Assembly (NCBI GenBank): GCA_015501585.1
Contig: JADNRY010000001.1
Coordinates: 1,116,001-1,180,000, forward strand
DNA length: 64,000 bases
From: Rhodocollybia butyracea
Lineage: Eukaryota; Basidiomycota; Agaricomycetes; Agaricales; Omphalotaceae
Direction: 5' to 3'
The stretch's first letter is position 1. Each line of letters starts with the position of its first letter. Made by a program: the position numbers and the translations under genes. Below are positions 10,567-22,535 of this stretch, piece by piece. The notes under the pieces were generated by a model. The model worked only from the letters and a program-made list of their open reading frames with translations, was not told the DNA's origin and ran no database searches.

Positions 10567-13500
10567 TCAAGCGGCGCCGGCCAGGATTTCCAAGAAAGGC
10601 ACCACCTCTGTCCTCTCTATCTTCCAGATCGCATCAGTACCTCTGTGGCTCGTTGAGATGGTCTCCGCAATACTCAGTTCAGCCAACCTTCTCGTCAAGT
10701 TCTCATCACTACTCACGCTCAATATGCAATCCCAATTCTCCGCAATTTGGGCTGAAGAAGGGACTACTTCAGACTCTGTGACAGGAACCCAAGGACGCGC
10801 TCCGGCAAAAGGAGATTGAGCCGCACCGGCCGGGTGAAGGATTGCCCCTGCCGCAGTAGAACGGGAGATTTTGGTGGGAAGAACAAGGAACGAGTTGGCG
10901 CCAGGAATAATACGAAGGCCGTATCGTTCACCAAGGCTAAAATGAGTGCCAAATCTTCGAATTAATAGAGCTGAAGAACGTATAAGGTATACGCACCTGT
11001 CAAAAATGTGATTTTGAGCTTCGGCTGCTTGTCTTCTCGCCCAACTCCGGTCCGCTGAGTCTTCGTTAGGACCCGTCCAAAATCTCCATACCACCGAGGC
11101 CTCGCGTTCCTCAATGAATGAACCAGGCGTACGTTCAGAGAACTATGAAGGATTCAAATAATGCTCATGCTTGCCATACCACAAGGTTTCTCACATAGTT
11201 CAAGATCTCCAAGCACGAATTCTTCCAGGTCATGTTCAAGTTGGCTACCATTGTAATCCAAGTGCCCGGACCTCCGGCTACACTTGGTTCTATCGTCTTG
11301 AGGAAGCATCCATTTTCGGCTCTAAGACATGGAGAATAATCAGAAACTAGAAAAAAGGTGCTGGCGTCACTTACACGATACCAATTCTTCCACCAACTTC
11401 CTTCACAACACGCTCCAACACTTTGATCGGTAGCCCACTCAACAACCAAACTTCATTCTTCTCTTCGTTAGCCACAAGTTGTTTCAGAACCATTGTCGCA
11501 GCCTGAAATTCTTCCTCCTTCTGACCATCCCTTTCGGACGATGGGCCGTGAGCTCCAGCAGGTAGATAATCCCCAACCAACGTCCCTTCCCAGTCGATGA
11601 GAATAAGCCTTCGTTCCTTGCTGCTCCATTTATCCGAGACTGCCTTCGTATCCAATACACGTACAGTACCACTGCGCCCAGGGTCTTTGTGGCAGATGTG
11701 TTCCCCGTTTGCACGCAAACATCTCGCTAAAAAACCAGCGACGAAAGCCTGTGCGGTCTGAGTGACTACATGTTTATGCAACTCTTCCCAGCGCGTCTGG
11801 GCTTCGTCTCGGGGCATGGTAAGTGCAGTGTTGATGGCGTCAGCAGTACCGCGAGCATCCCATGGATTGATAGCGATGCATGAGCGGAAACCAGAGTAAG
11901 AATAAGAGCCGGTGAACTAGAGAAAAAATAGTTAATAAACGTCAGAAGCCAGGAGAAAGAAATCGCTCGACCTCGCTTAAAACTAGCACCCCTTTTCTAT
12001 CTCCTTCCTCATCTTTGGCTGTATCTCCTCGTCCACTTTGACAACAGACGAACTCATGGCTTCTCAAAGCCATTCCCTCTCTTAAACTCGTGACCAGAAA
12101 CACGTCCGCAACACTGAGTAAAGCAAGATACTGGTTAAAATCAACGTCCTGAGTGTGCAAGAAAACCACAGGCTGGTAGGTGAGTGTACTGAAGCGGGAA
12201 CTAATGTGAGCGACCGTTGCCATGATTGCTTCGTTCGAGTCGGAGGATTCAGAGGTTGCTGTAGAGGTCGAAGAATGATGTGAAAGCGACGAAGGTGGTG
12301 CGCTGGGAGTAGCTAGTTGAATGAGAACAATGTTGCCAACCCACTCAGGATGCTTGGTGAGGAAAACATCGAACGCTTGAACTTTTTGGTGTACACCCTG
12401 CACAAGGCACAAAGGATAAGCATCGTGGTTATGGTTGATGCAGAGATGCTAACCTGAATATCATCCAGTTTATCTCGTCCTACGACCAACTTCATCCCTT
12501 TATACTTTTCCTTCAACATCGCAATCCAATCTGCAACTTCTGGTTCCTTTCTGCGTTCATCCAATCTCGCAACATCGATTCCCATCGGGAACACTCCGAC
12601 ATCGATCAACCTTCCTTTTCCTAGAGCGTCGAGTCTACCCGCAGTTGCATTCGGGAATGCTTTCGTTGGCGCGCGCCGAACGTACCCAGACGAATTTGAC
12701 TGTAGCTCGTCTTCAGAGCTATTTCCGGATTCTGGGACACTAAGATCTCGTCCTAGACCGACTTTCGTCTTTCGTTCAAGGTCAAGCGCAGAGAACTCAG
12801 CCACTTCGTCATCAACGATTACTATCCCGCTTGGAAGGGTCTCGACACCGAGAACCCGACCACAGGTTTGTCGAAAGTGACGAGCGTAATTGGCAGTCTG
12901 GAATCCAACCTGAAGAAAGATGTTAACGTTTGACTCCAGAACATTCAAACGTAAAGTGCTCACCAGATCGGCACCTAGAATACCCTTCAGCAGATGCTCT
13001 CTAACAGAGAGACAGCGGAAAATCTCAGAAGAAGGGAAAGCAACGTGAAGGAAGAAACCTATGAGAAGATCAGGTCAGATCAGGCGTGTGAAAACGAGGA
13101 TAGAAACTCACCTATTGGCGCAGTACTCGGGATCAATCCAGAGCTTCTCAACATGAGTGGCACCAGCATAAGGTGGTAGTCATTAACCCACACTAATTAC
13201 AATAAATCATCGAATGGGATGAAATTCAAAGAAATGAGAACACCAACCGATGTCTCCTTCTTTCCACGTTTCTCCAATCCGTTGAGCAAACTGCCAATTC
13301 ACGCTAACGTATTGCTTGTATGATGCGGATTCGTAGAATAACCGTGTTTTTGGTGCATCGGGAACCACATAATGTAGAGCTGGCCACAAGACCTAAAGTG
13401 TTGATGTGAATGAGATAGGGAGACCCGGAAATCATTTCTCACCTGATGACAAAATTCGTCATAACACTTCTCAAAAACACTGTCTTCTACCCAGACCGGC

Positions 13501-14591
13501 ACTTCCACTCCACCCTCCTGCTTGGGCAGAGCTTCTTCCACCCGTTTCCGGAGTTTTTGGCTCCAGTCATTCGTTTTTGTATCAAGACAGCCAATCCACA
13601 CCCGACTCAGCTCTTTGCTTGGACCATGAACAGAAGCAATGGCCAAAGACGGACTTCTCCCATGTCCGGGTTCGAAGGAGAAAGAAGATTTCGTCGGAGG
13701 GGCAGAGACTACCTGTGGTGCAAGGCCGTGTATCATAGCAGCTGAAACAGAGTCTATGGCGTTTTTCAGCCCTCCATTAACATGCTGATTCGGTGCGATG
13801 TAGAATTCCTCTTCTCCTTCTTCCTCCCCTTCTTCATCAAGACGCGCTGAGTCCAGCGAGTCTAGTGATATTACGGAGGCTGTAGAACCCAGAGATGCAA
13901 CTGACGCTGAAGACGCTGAAGACAAGCTCTTGTCTCTTGTTGTCCGAGAAGATGACCGCGAAGATCGTTTGGCAATGTTTCTATTGCGCTGACGAGACAT
14001 CGAGCGTTTTATGGCGGCGGCCTGGGCGACAGTAGAAGATCGAGATGAAGGCGGAGGTGAAGAAACCTCAGATTCGCTATTAGTTGACTGTGAAAGGGGC
14101 GAAAGGTCGGAATGGTTTTCAACATCAGGGGGTGCCAAAGAAAACTTTTTGGTGGGTAATGTTTCGGTTAATTTGGAGGCTGAAAGTGAGAGACCTCCCC
14201 CTGGTGTCTGAAACGGATTAACAGGTCCGGGGGTTGTGTTTCCTGCTGTGGTGACTCGATTAAGAAGTGAAGGTCTAGTTGAGACTGATCGGTCCCGCCC
14301 AGCGGCAGCACGGTCTTTTAGATCTTCGACGATACTGATTGGTTGTAATGGAGTCACTAAAGGCGTCGCAGCCCCAGATGGAGTTTGTATACTAGCAGGT
14401 GGGATTTCATTTTGAAGTCTATGTGATAGTTCTGAAGCAGAGACGCCGTTGGGATTTACTGCGTTTTCAACGGGTGTCAGAGCACCATCGTCTTCAGCAG
14501 GATGGTCGTCTGTGGGTTCTGTTCCTAATAGAGCCGTGTGAGGAAGGAAAAGTGCAGCGATAAGTATGCGGTGGTTGCGGAATGAAGACAT
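10567..14591 (-). CDS. Trehalose-phosphate synthase complex subunit (Tps3/Tsl1-like, TPS + TPP domains)
   Basis: Ten exons (14591-13443, 13392-13248, 13192-13112, 13058-12964, 12909-12454, 12397-11972, 11916-11375, 11321-11195, 11142-10997, 10936-10567) encode about 1,178 aa with all phases closing. After RILIAALFLPHTALLG comes a Ser/Thr-rich disordered segment of about 300 residues. The GT20 synthase domain follows: LWPALHYVVPDAP, VNDYHLMLVPLML, GADLVGFQTANYARHF, VVGRDKLDDIQGVHQKVQAF, SLREGMALRSHEFV. Then a TPP-like HAD domain. Long N-terminal extensions of this kind are typical of the regulatory subunits Tps3/Tsl1. In the HAD domain the nucleophile motif is IDWEGTL, so the usual second Asp (DxD) is Glu, suggesting weak or no phosphatase activity. 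Likely role: cytosolic trehalose synthesis complex in stress response. It shares a promoter with the F-box gene. Confidence 0.85.
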
Positions 14592-14857
14592 TTTCTTTAT
14601 CAATGCTATAAAACTTGTTGGTTAGATGGAAGATATCTCTTGGGATTGCAGTACTTTCGTGTAGTCGCGTCGTCCAGTACTAGAATAAGAATAAGAAATA
14701 CACCAAAAGAATATGGGCGATGAGCTGGCACAGCTCGTCAATCGTGATGCAAGCTGCAAAACGATGATGAAATTCGAAACTCGGATTGAAACGGGTGGCT
14801 CGGTCCGGAACGCGTCTGTTACTTTGTCTCGAAATCTTATCTTATCACACACCGACC
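14592..14857. promoter_or_regulatory. Bidirectional promoter between TPS subunit and F-box genes
   Basis: A 266-bp divergent interval lies between start codons 14591 (minus) and 14858 (plus). It holds the promoters and 5' leaders of both genes. No distinct element is recognised. Confidence 0.4.
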
Positions 14858-17550
14858 ATGACCAAACACCCCTTAAAGAAACAGAAACGCGTTCAGCCCC
14901 AAACTGAACCGAAAGATTCGACTTGCCATCTCACAAATCTTCCTCTCGAGCTACTTGCCGAAATCCTGCTATACACGGCTTCTCCAAAAGCAATTCTCTC
15001 TGTTGCTCGGTGCAGCAAGTTTCTTTGTCTCACCCTTCTCCATCCGAGAAACCAGTACCTGTGGAAGTCTTCAAGGCAAAATTGTCTTCCAACGCCTCTT
15101 CCAGAACCGTGTCCCCAGTTTACAGAAGCAGCTTTTGTCGCTTTTGTGTTTGACGCTGGGCCGTGCGAGGTGTGTTGCTTGAAAAATGTGCTGAATCCAA
15201 ACCTTATCACTGTATACACAGATCTGCGGAAATATTGTTGATGGCTTCAAGTCCTATGGACTTCAAGCAAGACTGTGTGACAAGGTAAGTTTATGACTTG
15301 TGCCAAGAAACAATATGCTTAATCATGATTAGCCCGATTGCAAAGAAACATTTAGACAGTGAGCAAATCTGTGGAAAATCTTTCTGTATCTCATCGCTTC
15401 TCTCCTTAGAGACAAACTTCAGGACCGCGTGTTCGCCTCCAACCACGTTTTCGAAGATATATTGCCTGTTGTTGAAAGCAGAGAATGTTTTGGTACTCCT
15501 AGTTCTTTTGGTACTCCCAATTATATCACCCCTCTCTTTCTTCAGTTGGCTGAAACCCCTTTGTTCTAGGTTTCTCTTTCATTAGTTCCCAAGTCTGTCA
15601 GTGCTCCTCTTGTGGTAGTGAATCCCAACTCATGATCCATTAGGGCCCCAAACCGAGCTTTCAAATGCAGTATTCCGACGCTCGGATTGGACTCTAGCTC
15701 ACCAGAAGTTTGTTGACGCATCCTCAAAACCTGAATTGCTCGGAAAGTTTATAGCTGCAAGTATTTATTCTGTTTCCATCTCCGAGCACCGTACTTATCT
15801 TCTGTAGGATTGTCAAAGAAAAAGTGCCGAAAAAAAGGCGTATATGCAGGTCAGTTGGACAAATGAAGATTATGTAGTTTCCCGAACCAACCTCATGCCA
15901 AACAGATGTGTGTATCCGTGTTCGCCTGGAGAAAAACCTATTCAGCAGCTTTGCGAGACATGAAAGGGATAAATACAAACTTGTACGACGCTTATTTTTA
16001 TCGTATTCACGGTTGATCCTGACGCCATGCAAGTTCGAAGAATTTGGCTGCCAAAGAAGGACTTGTCTTTTGGGACATGGTTCAAACTCCCACGTACGCT
16101 CCTCTATTAAAGCGTAAGAGCATGGCGTTGGAGAAAATTGAACAGTCAGGTATATGAAGCTCGTTTATCGCGGGAAACTCGACTGACCTCTACTTCAACA
16201 GATTACAACCTACGCGAAGCTGCCATCGCCACTGAACTTGTCAAAATCGCGGAACGTAGAGGACGACGGACACATGAAGCAGGTTATTCCGCGCGGCGAA
16301 ATGCTGTTGAAAAGCATTACAACAGACTCCGTGCGCTCAAACAGGAAACCCCTCTTCCTTGTCTTCCTTCCTTCCGGGAGCTTCCCATAATTCATCAACT
16401 ACAGCACTCGAACCAGTCGGATGAAAAGATGTTGGATAAAAATATCCAATCCAAGCCTATACAGAATCTCATTCGGTCTGAATTGGCGAAATTTCATGTT
16501 GAGGCAAAGAATAGTCTTGCTGAAATTTTGGGACTCTTGAATTGGAAGTCTCCGAGTAGCAAGAAGGCGCATCCAGCTGAGCGGCTCACGGCACAGTTTC
16601 GCTGTCGGACGTGTCAAAGGGTGGAGGCAAAGTATCGAGAGTCTGGATGTATGGACTATGCAGGGGTAATCATGCACCAGTGTGCTGTGACACTGGACAA
16701 ATCGGTACCTGCTAAGCCGTTCAAGGCCTCAAGGTTTGAAAAAGATGAGAAGGTTCGGAACGTTCACTCATATGTATACGATAATGGAAAACTAACGTGC
16801 TTTCAGGCCATTGCCGTTATCACCACCCTCCTAAAGACATGTGGAATTGCAAGCGACGAAAAGGATGCACCCAAATTGCTCTCCGCCATAGGACCGCGGA
16901 TCTCATGTTTGAGCTGCGATGCCCAAATTGTGTTGGAACCAATGGCCGTGGTGAGTTTCACCGCTCCATCGTTTATTACATACTAACATCTCTTTAGATT
17001 GGACACTCTCGCCGTCACGAATCAATGACCATCGCCCTCCTTCCTCAAGATGATGCCAACACAATTCTCAGTGAACGTCCTCTCTCTCAGGGCCTTGCAA
17101 CAAAGCTCTTGAACAAAGGCAGTGTCGCCGTCAATATGCGAAATCAAAAGATATATACTTGTCGCCACTGTGTTCAAGTAAAGCCCGCTATGCCAACGAC
17201 GGGAGGGGTATCTACCAAATCATCATCCGAAACGAATTCTGCTGCTTCTTCTTCCGCTGGTGGTAGTTCATCCGGTGCCGCCACTAAACCCGCCACGTTA
17301 GATTCAACGAAATCAACCCCTGCGGCTGCCATCACTGCTAAAAGTCCGCAGCAGGACCAGCCCCCGAAAGCAGACCGGAAACCTACCTTATATATCTTCG
17401 ATGGCCTAAGGTCCCACCTCAAAGGACTGTGAGTCCTACTTTAAACCTCCTGCGAATAACTATTGACATGACAATGGTAGACATAAGATCACAGATATAA
17501 GAGACGAAGATTTCTTTTGTACGAAGGAACTGGAATGGCCGAAAAAATGA
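14858..17550 (+). CDS. F-box protein of the Cys-rich Agaricomycete type (middle exons unresolved)
   Basis: The ATG at 14858 starts a product whose F-box is LTNLPLELLAEILLYTASPK followed by LSVARCSKFL. Exon 1 ends at GPCE and joins ICGNIVDGFKSYGLQARLCDK, giving the CxxC knot common to these proteins. The 3' end is clear: exon 16202-16950 carries CRTCQRVEAK and CLSCDAQI, exon 16998-17428 ends near KPTLYIFDGLRSHLKGL, and exon 17481-17550 closes at ELEWPKK. Between about 15340 and 16149 I could not make a single frame: fragments such as DWTLAHQKFVDASSKPELL and HERDKYKLFEEFGCQ are coding-like, but joining them requires either non-obvious introns or a one-base shift near 16050-16090. F-box proteins are substrate receptors of SCF ubiquitin ligases. 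The target is unknown. Disruption in the middle is possible. Confidence 0.6.
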
Positions 17551-17843
17551 TTCAAGTAATTTTTGTTCCGCTGAGACCTCCCTCCACGGATCTAAGTGGA
17601 GTGGAAGCTATAAGCTTGATATATTCAATGCACAGCTACGACTGCAGTCCAGTAGCTTGATTTTTTCAGTAATAACCACGACTTGGGATAATTGTGACCG
17701 CGGATTCGTATTTTCTATGGTTACATGACCAGAATCTCAACAGCCTATGATGTATTGTGTCCCATCTACAACACTCGCTCCACTGCCTTGACATTTAGAT
17801 TATACAGCAATATCTTCCACCATCCTTTACATCGGCGCTATTT

Positions 17844-19299
17844 TCATCCCCAAAGGTGTACATCCACTGCTTTCCCATAATATCTTTCACCTGCAACGGG
17901 ATTCGCTGAAAGAACAGCGTCTATGGCCTTCACCTCTTCTTCGGTGAGCTCCATATCACCCCCCTGTATATTTTCTAGAGTACGAGAAGCTTTCCTGTCA
18001 CATATATGAGCACGACTCATCTGGAGCAAAGATGACCAAAAAACATACGAAGATCCAGGAAGAGGTATCACGGTAGAGCCCAGAGAAGCAACCTAGCTTC
18101 TGTAAGCAGACAGAAAAAAACAGTTGCTAAGAGACGGACCCAGGCGATGCATAATTGAGACACCAAAACACCCTTCCTATCAGCGATAGCTTTCAAGCCA
18201 TCAACAATGGCGAGGTTAGCGTTGAAGTTTTGCTCCTTGAACCGGTCATGTCTTGTGCGTAAGTCTCCCTCTGGGTTCAAAGCGTATGTAACATTCTCCA
18301 GACGAAGTACAAGACAGACTTACGAGGGATATCGGCAAGAGAGTTGATTTTCCCGGTGAAGAAGCCTCTACCCAACGGAGAATAGGCGAGAACTGAGATG
18401 TTCAATTCTGTTGCCGCTGCAATAACCGCCTTCTGTTCCTCTCCATATTCCCATGCACTGACCTCAATTTCCGCGGCAGTAACAGGATAAACCTGGGGAC
18501 ATTGTAAGATAACCTTTTGAGGAAAGATGTCAACGTACTGAATGAGCTTTCCTCAGGGTGTTTGCATTACACTCCGAAAGACCAATATGAGAAAACTTCC
18601 CCTCCTCAAGTAAAGCGACTAAATTGGTCATTATGGATTCCACGGGGAGAGTACGATCAATCCGAGCAGGCTGAAACAGGTCTAGTTTTTTGTTTGGGCC
18701 CAATGCTCTGATGATATTATCGACACTGCTTCTCAAAAATGCCAATCTAGGAGTCGATGGAGGGCTGTCATTGTATAACCTGGCAGACCGAAGCAAGATT
18801 GACGTACGATCCGTCTGGAGTCAATTGTGGAATCTTTCCACGCAAGCCTCCTTTGACTGAAAGGAAGGTCTTGTCTGCGTACTCGGGATACTTTGCAAAA
18901 AATCTGCTGAGTAACTCGAGATTTCCAGTGCCCCCCTTCATGTCATAGAATTCGCCTGAATGAGAGACTTAGTGTTACAATATCTTCTCCATGAAAGACA
19001 CGTACCGCTATTTAAGAACATCTTTGTGCCAGGAGGGAGCGCGTCGACCCCTGCTCTGATTGCTTCGAAAGCTTGCTCATCACTGATTGGGTTTGTTGTG
19101 CCACTGAGTTCAGAAATAATTAGATTCGCCACGAAGAAGTAGACGAGACCCACGTCATAGTCATCAGCCCATGCTAAATAGCAGATTTATGGTCAGTAAA
19201 CATACTTTTAGTGTCGCAAATTTAAAAAATACCAACCGCAACTCGACCGACAGAGATGCCGGAAGCTGTTCCACCTAGTCTAATTGTTTGCAAAACCAT
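17844..19299 (-). CDS. Aldo-keto reductase, pyridoxal-reductase (PLR1/AKR8) type
   Basis: Nine exons (19299-19237, 19173-19154, 19103-19006, 18955-18808, 18764-18539, 18492-18324, 18270-18140, 18092-18049, 17994-17844) give 349 aa with all phases closing. Exon 2 is a 20-nt microexon. The start [20 protein letters not shown] and [19 protein letters not shown] are family-typical. The catalytic tetrad is visible: Asp in IRAGVD, Tyr in NSGEFY, Lys in FLSVKGG, His in FSHIGLSE. The NADPH-binding end is [15 protein letters not shown]. Characterised relatives reduce pyridoxal with NADPH, but the family also takes other aldehydes, so the substrate is open. It is convergent with the F-box gene. Confidence 0.85.
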
Positions 19300-20121
19300 C
19301 GAAGCGGCGTGTTAGAGTTTGGAAAAAGATGAGCAGCAAGAGCAATCTAAGCCAGCTTTTATATGAATTTATTGCTAATTTGGAGATCGGGACCATCTTG
19401 CTTGGCGGAGTGAATTCGGAGCCATCCTCGCGCAACGCAGTTCGGTGGCCGTGATTCATGATTATTCCAACCTGCTTACTTCTCACCCGTGGACTGCCCG
19501 TGAAGGTCCATGGTCCCAAAGTGTGTAGCTTACTAAGCTGGGATTGGTGGACCTTGGCGGATACTCTCGGGATAATAGTCGGCGTCGTAACTAAACAAAG
19601 GGAACACATTACCTACGTCACCACAAACGTAGACTCAGGCTTCCAGCACAAAGCCTGAATGGAGGTACTAGGATCATTAAATGTCGTTAAGGTGAAAACA
19701 ATCCTTATTAGTATAGAATCAACATTCCAACAGCGGCGACAAGTGAACCTTACTACTACTATACCTTCCACCGCCAGCTGGGCGAACGCCATCTTTTCAC
19801 CATGTAGGCATGGTATAAAGCGTTTCAATCACTGGCTATCTTCCGGCATGTTGATTTAGTCCACGAATCGTTCGCGCCGGTGTCATTCATCCTGGTCTAT
19901 AATGCGTACCAAAAGCCCACCATCAACGTTACTACAGCCCAACAATGTGCTTAGGATATTGCGACGAAACTCACTGGCATCTAAACATTGAATAGAAAAG
20001 ACAAAAAAGAAAGCGAGTCGTAACTTCCTGAATAGGAATTTCAAAGCTGTAAATATTATACCTATTTTAGCTCGTGTCTTGCCTATTGTATTCGCACCAA
20101 TAACTTTTAAAGTCTAAATTG
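19300..20121. other. Intergenic region; no gene seen
   Basis: This holds the upstream region of the aldo-keto reductase and the 3' flank of SEC20. Short open frames occur on both strands (for example 19659-19859 plus), but none shows splice-joined partners or a recognisable motif. Confidence 0.5.
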
Positions 20122-21410
20122 TTACAGTTCATTATGAACATCCAGAACTACACTTTCTAGCGGAGCCGATGTTGATTCTGTCAGTGCAAATTCAGTGACC
20201 CCAAAGGCATCGACGGGCGAGCCAACTGGTGTATCTGAAGTAACGACTGAGACCAGGATTGTTGATGAGTCCGGCACAGCAGAACTCTCATCAGTCTCAA
20301 CGGCAAACAGTGATGCAGATGGCGACACAATGGACACCAGTGATGTTGTCGCAGTTGCCGCTATACTAGAAGTTATGGTAGCCGTTTCCAAAGTAGAGCT
20401 TGCAACCGAGCTGAAAGAAGCTGGGATACTAGGTGGCTTTCCAGATGGTAGAAATCGAGTCCACCAAAATGCTAGACGTACGCTTCGGTCGACTATTCGT
20501 TGTTTCAAGATGAAGATTGTGACGAGGAAGAACACGCCGAGGCCAAAGAAAATAATGAGCCGGTCGATCCAGTCAGCCTTCTGTAGTGCTGTTATTAATT
20601 GTTTCGACGTGTCCATTGCACTGGAAAGCATATCATGTGTTGATGATGTAGCGCGGAGAGTGACAATGGAAGAATCTGAAAAAAAAAAAGAAAACTCAGA
20701 TGGGATACGGTGGTATTTGTGGTACAACCCACCAAGCATCTGTGTAGCCAAAACAGAACGTTCAAGTTCGCCCTGCATGAGTCCTAATGTCCGCTGTAAG
20801 GCTTCCGTGACATCGTTATTGGCTTTCATGACTGCATCTTCGCTAGAAGTAAGTCAGCGTACGACGAGCGAATAGGTCATGAATACGAACGTGGCTTTTT
20901 CGTTGACATCTCTAACATCTCTATTCTTCTCGACTGAAGCTAGAAGCTCGTTTCTATTTGACAAACTGGAGGAATCAATGGTACGTTTGGAGGTAAGCAT
21001 CGCCGTGCGATAATCCTTTCGAAGCCTAGTCGAGGTATCCATGAAAACTTGTATGAAACCAAAGTATCGCAATGAAAATACCTAGCGAGGTTGTCCTTCA
21101 ACTCTTCGATTACAGATCTCAGCTCTGTGCGATTCCTCTGTCCTTTCTGGTCATCTACCATGACATCTAAAGACTTATGAGAAATTGAGACGTGATATGA
21201 AACAAGAATACTGAAGACTACCTCAATTTGACGAGCCAGCGTATCCATGTCTTCACGCAGTTCTGCCGACAGTTTTTGCTGGAGGGAAAGAGGACCAGAA
21301 CATTTTTGTAGTCGAGGTATTTGGACTTCGGTGAGGTCTATTTGTCTTCTGCGAACAGAGGCGACGAGTTGTGTAGTTTCCGAGTCGAATGCTGGAGGTA
21401 ATGGAGGCAT
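20122..21410 (-). CDS. SEC20: SNARE Sec20 (ER-Golgi retrograde transport)
   Basis: Exons 21410-21222, 21173-21082, 21025-20891, 20842-20733 and 20675-20122 encode 359 aa with all phases closing. The N-terminal half is coiled-coil-rich. The SNARE core includes ALQRTLGLMQGELERSVLAT and ends at the typical Sec20 sequence STSKQLITALQKADWIDR; one membrane helix follows (LIIFFGLGVFFLVTIFIL). Sec20 is the Qb SNARE of the Dsl1/Ufe1/Use1 complex, which receives Golgi-derived COPI vesicles at the ER. After the membrane helix there is an unusually long lumenal Ser/Thr/Val-rich tail of about 140 residues, and the last four residues are HNEL, a match to the HDEL-type ER-retrieval signal that yeast Sec20 carries. 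Confidence 0.88.
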
Positions 21411-22535
21411 TAATGAAACGTGGTCCGGCAGAATCCGGCACTTTCATAGCACTTTCGTGGATCATTTTATCATCGTCGACATGGACGCGACATGGCCGTT
21501 ATTATCTCGTCTCTCCCTTATTCCTAGACTCGATATATTCACCAATATCGCTTGGAGTGTGGCCTATCCTTATCTTTAAGGTTTCTTTGGTAACAAGCCC
21601 CAAGCAACTCGTAGCAAGGAAGCTTTCACTAGACTACATCGTCGACTCCTCGTCCTCAGGTGATGGACTTCAAGTAGCTTCACTCCTCATGTTCATTTAC
21701 TAGAACACTATCCAGCCCTATCCAGCCTATCTTACCAGGTTCCAACTGCTACCTCTCGAACTTAAATTCTCAAATTCCACCACCTATCTTCATATCTTAT
21801 CAAATGAATATCAAAAGACATTGTCCTAATCTCCATGGAAAACAGTCCGCTCATCAAACAAAATATTTTTAACTACATGTATGATCGAAAACCTTACGAG
21901 CATTCACTGGTGTTGCACTCCGTCGTCACTAGCTTTGTGCCCCTTACTTATATGCTTGTATGACCAGAGATCGGACGGGTGACCCACAGGGGTATCATCC
22001 TACGACCATTTTCAACCTTGCACTTTCGCGCTGTGAGGGTGAACTAACCAATTAATGATTACCGCTCGATCCGTTGCCACCGTTGCTCAGATTCAAACAG
22101 ACTCACGGCCGGATAGATGAATCCCCAGGCCTCTACCTAGGTCTCAGCGCTCAGCGCTGTACCTTAGGAGGAGTGTAGTCTATCCATCATAAGAAGTTCC
22201 TTCATTCATGGACCAACAACAACAATTTAACAACACTATGACGGGAGTCAAAACCCAACGTGCAGGCTGCCGTATCAGCTATTACTTCTTTGGAGCGGCT
22301 CAAGACTCAAGAGGAGATCGTTACAATCCCTATAATCGGATCCGGATTCTTTGTTCTCAAGCCGTCGAAATCGAGTTAACATAAACCCACGCTACTTTGC
22401 TTGTTCCGCTACCCTTCAGCGTCATGCATACATAAAGCACATCTATCGAAAATTTATGAGTTGCCCATCCCGCTGTAGCCCTCTGTGGTCTCTGCTGGTC
22501 ACCTCAAGATCTACATTTTCACTGTACCGTCTGCA
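21411..22535. other. Divergent intergenic region; no gene seen
   Basis: About 1.1 kb lies between SEC20 (minus) and the first membrane-protein paralog (plus). Short frames only; no motif, tandem repeat or RNA gene recognised. It presumably holds both promoters. Confidence 0.45.

Noticed and set aside
13406..14211. Plus-strand frames across the N-terminus of the trehalose subunit
   Set aside because: They are antisense shadows of a Ser-rich coding exon.
21180..22500. CRISPR-like or other prokaryotic arrays anywhere in the window
   Set aside because: No regularly spaced direct repeats of suitable length were seen, and all genes are eukaryotic and intron-bearing.
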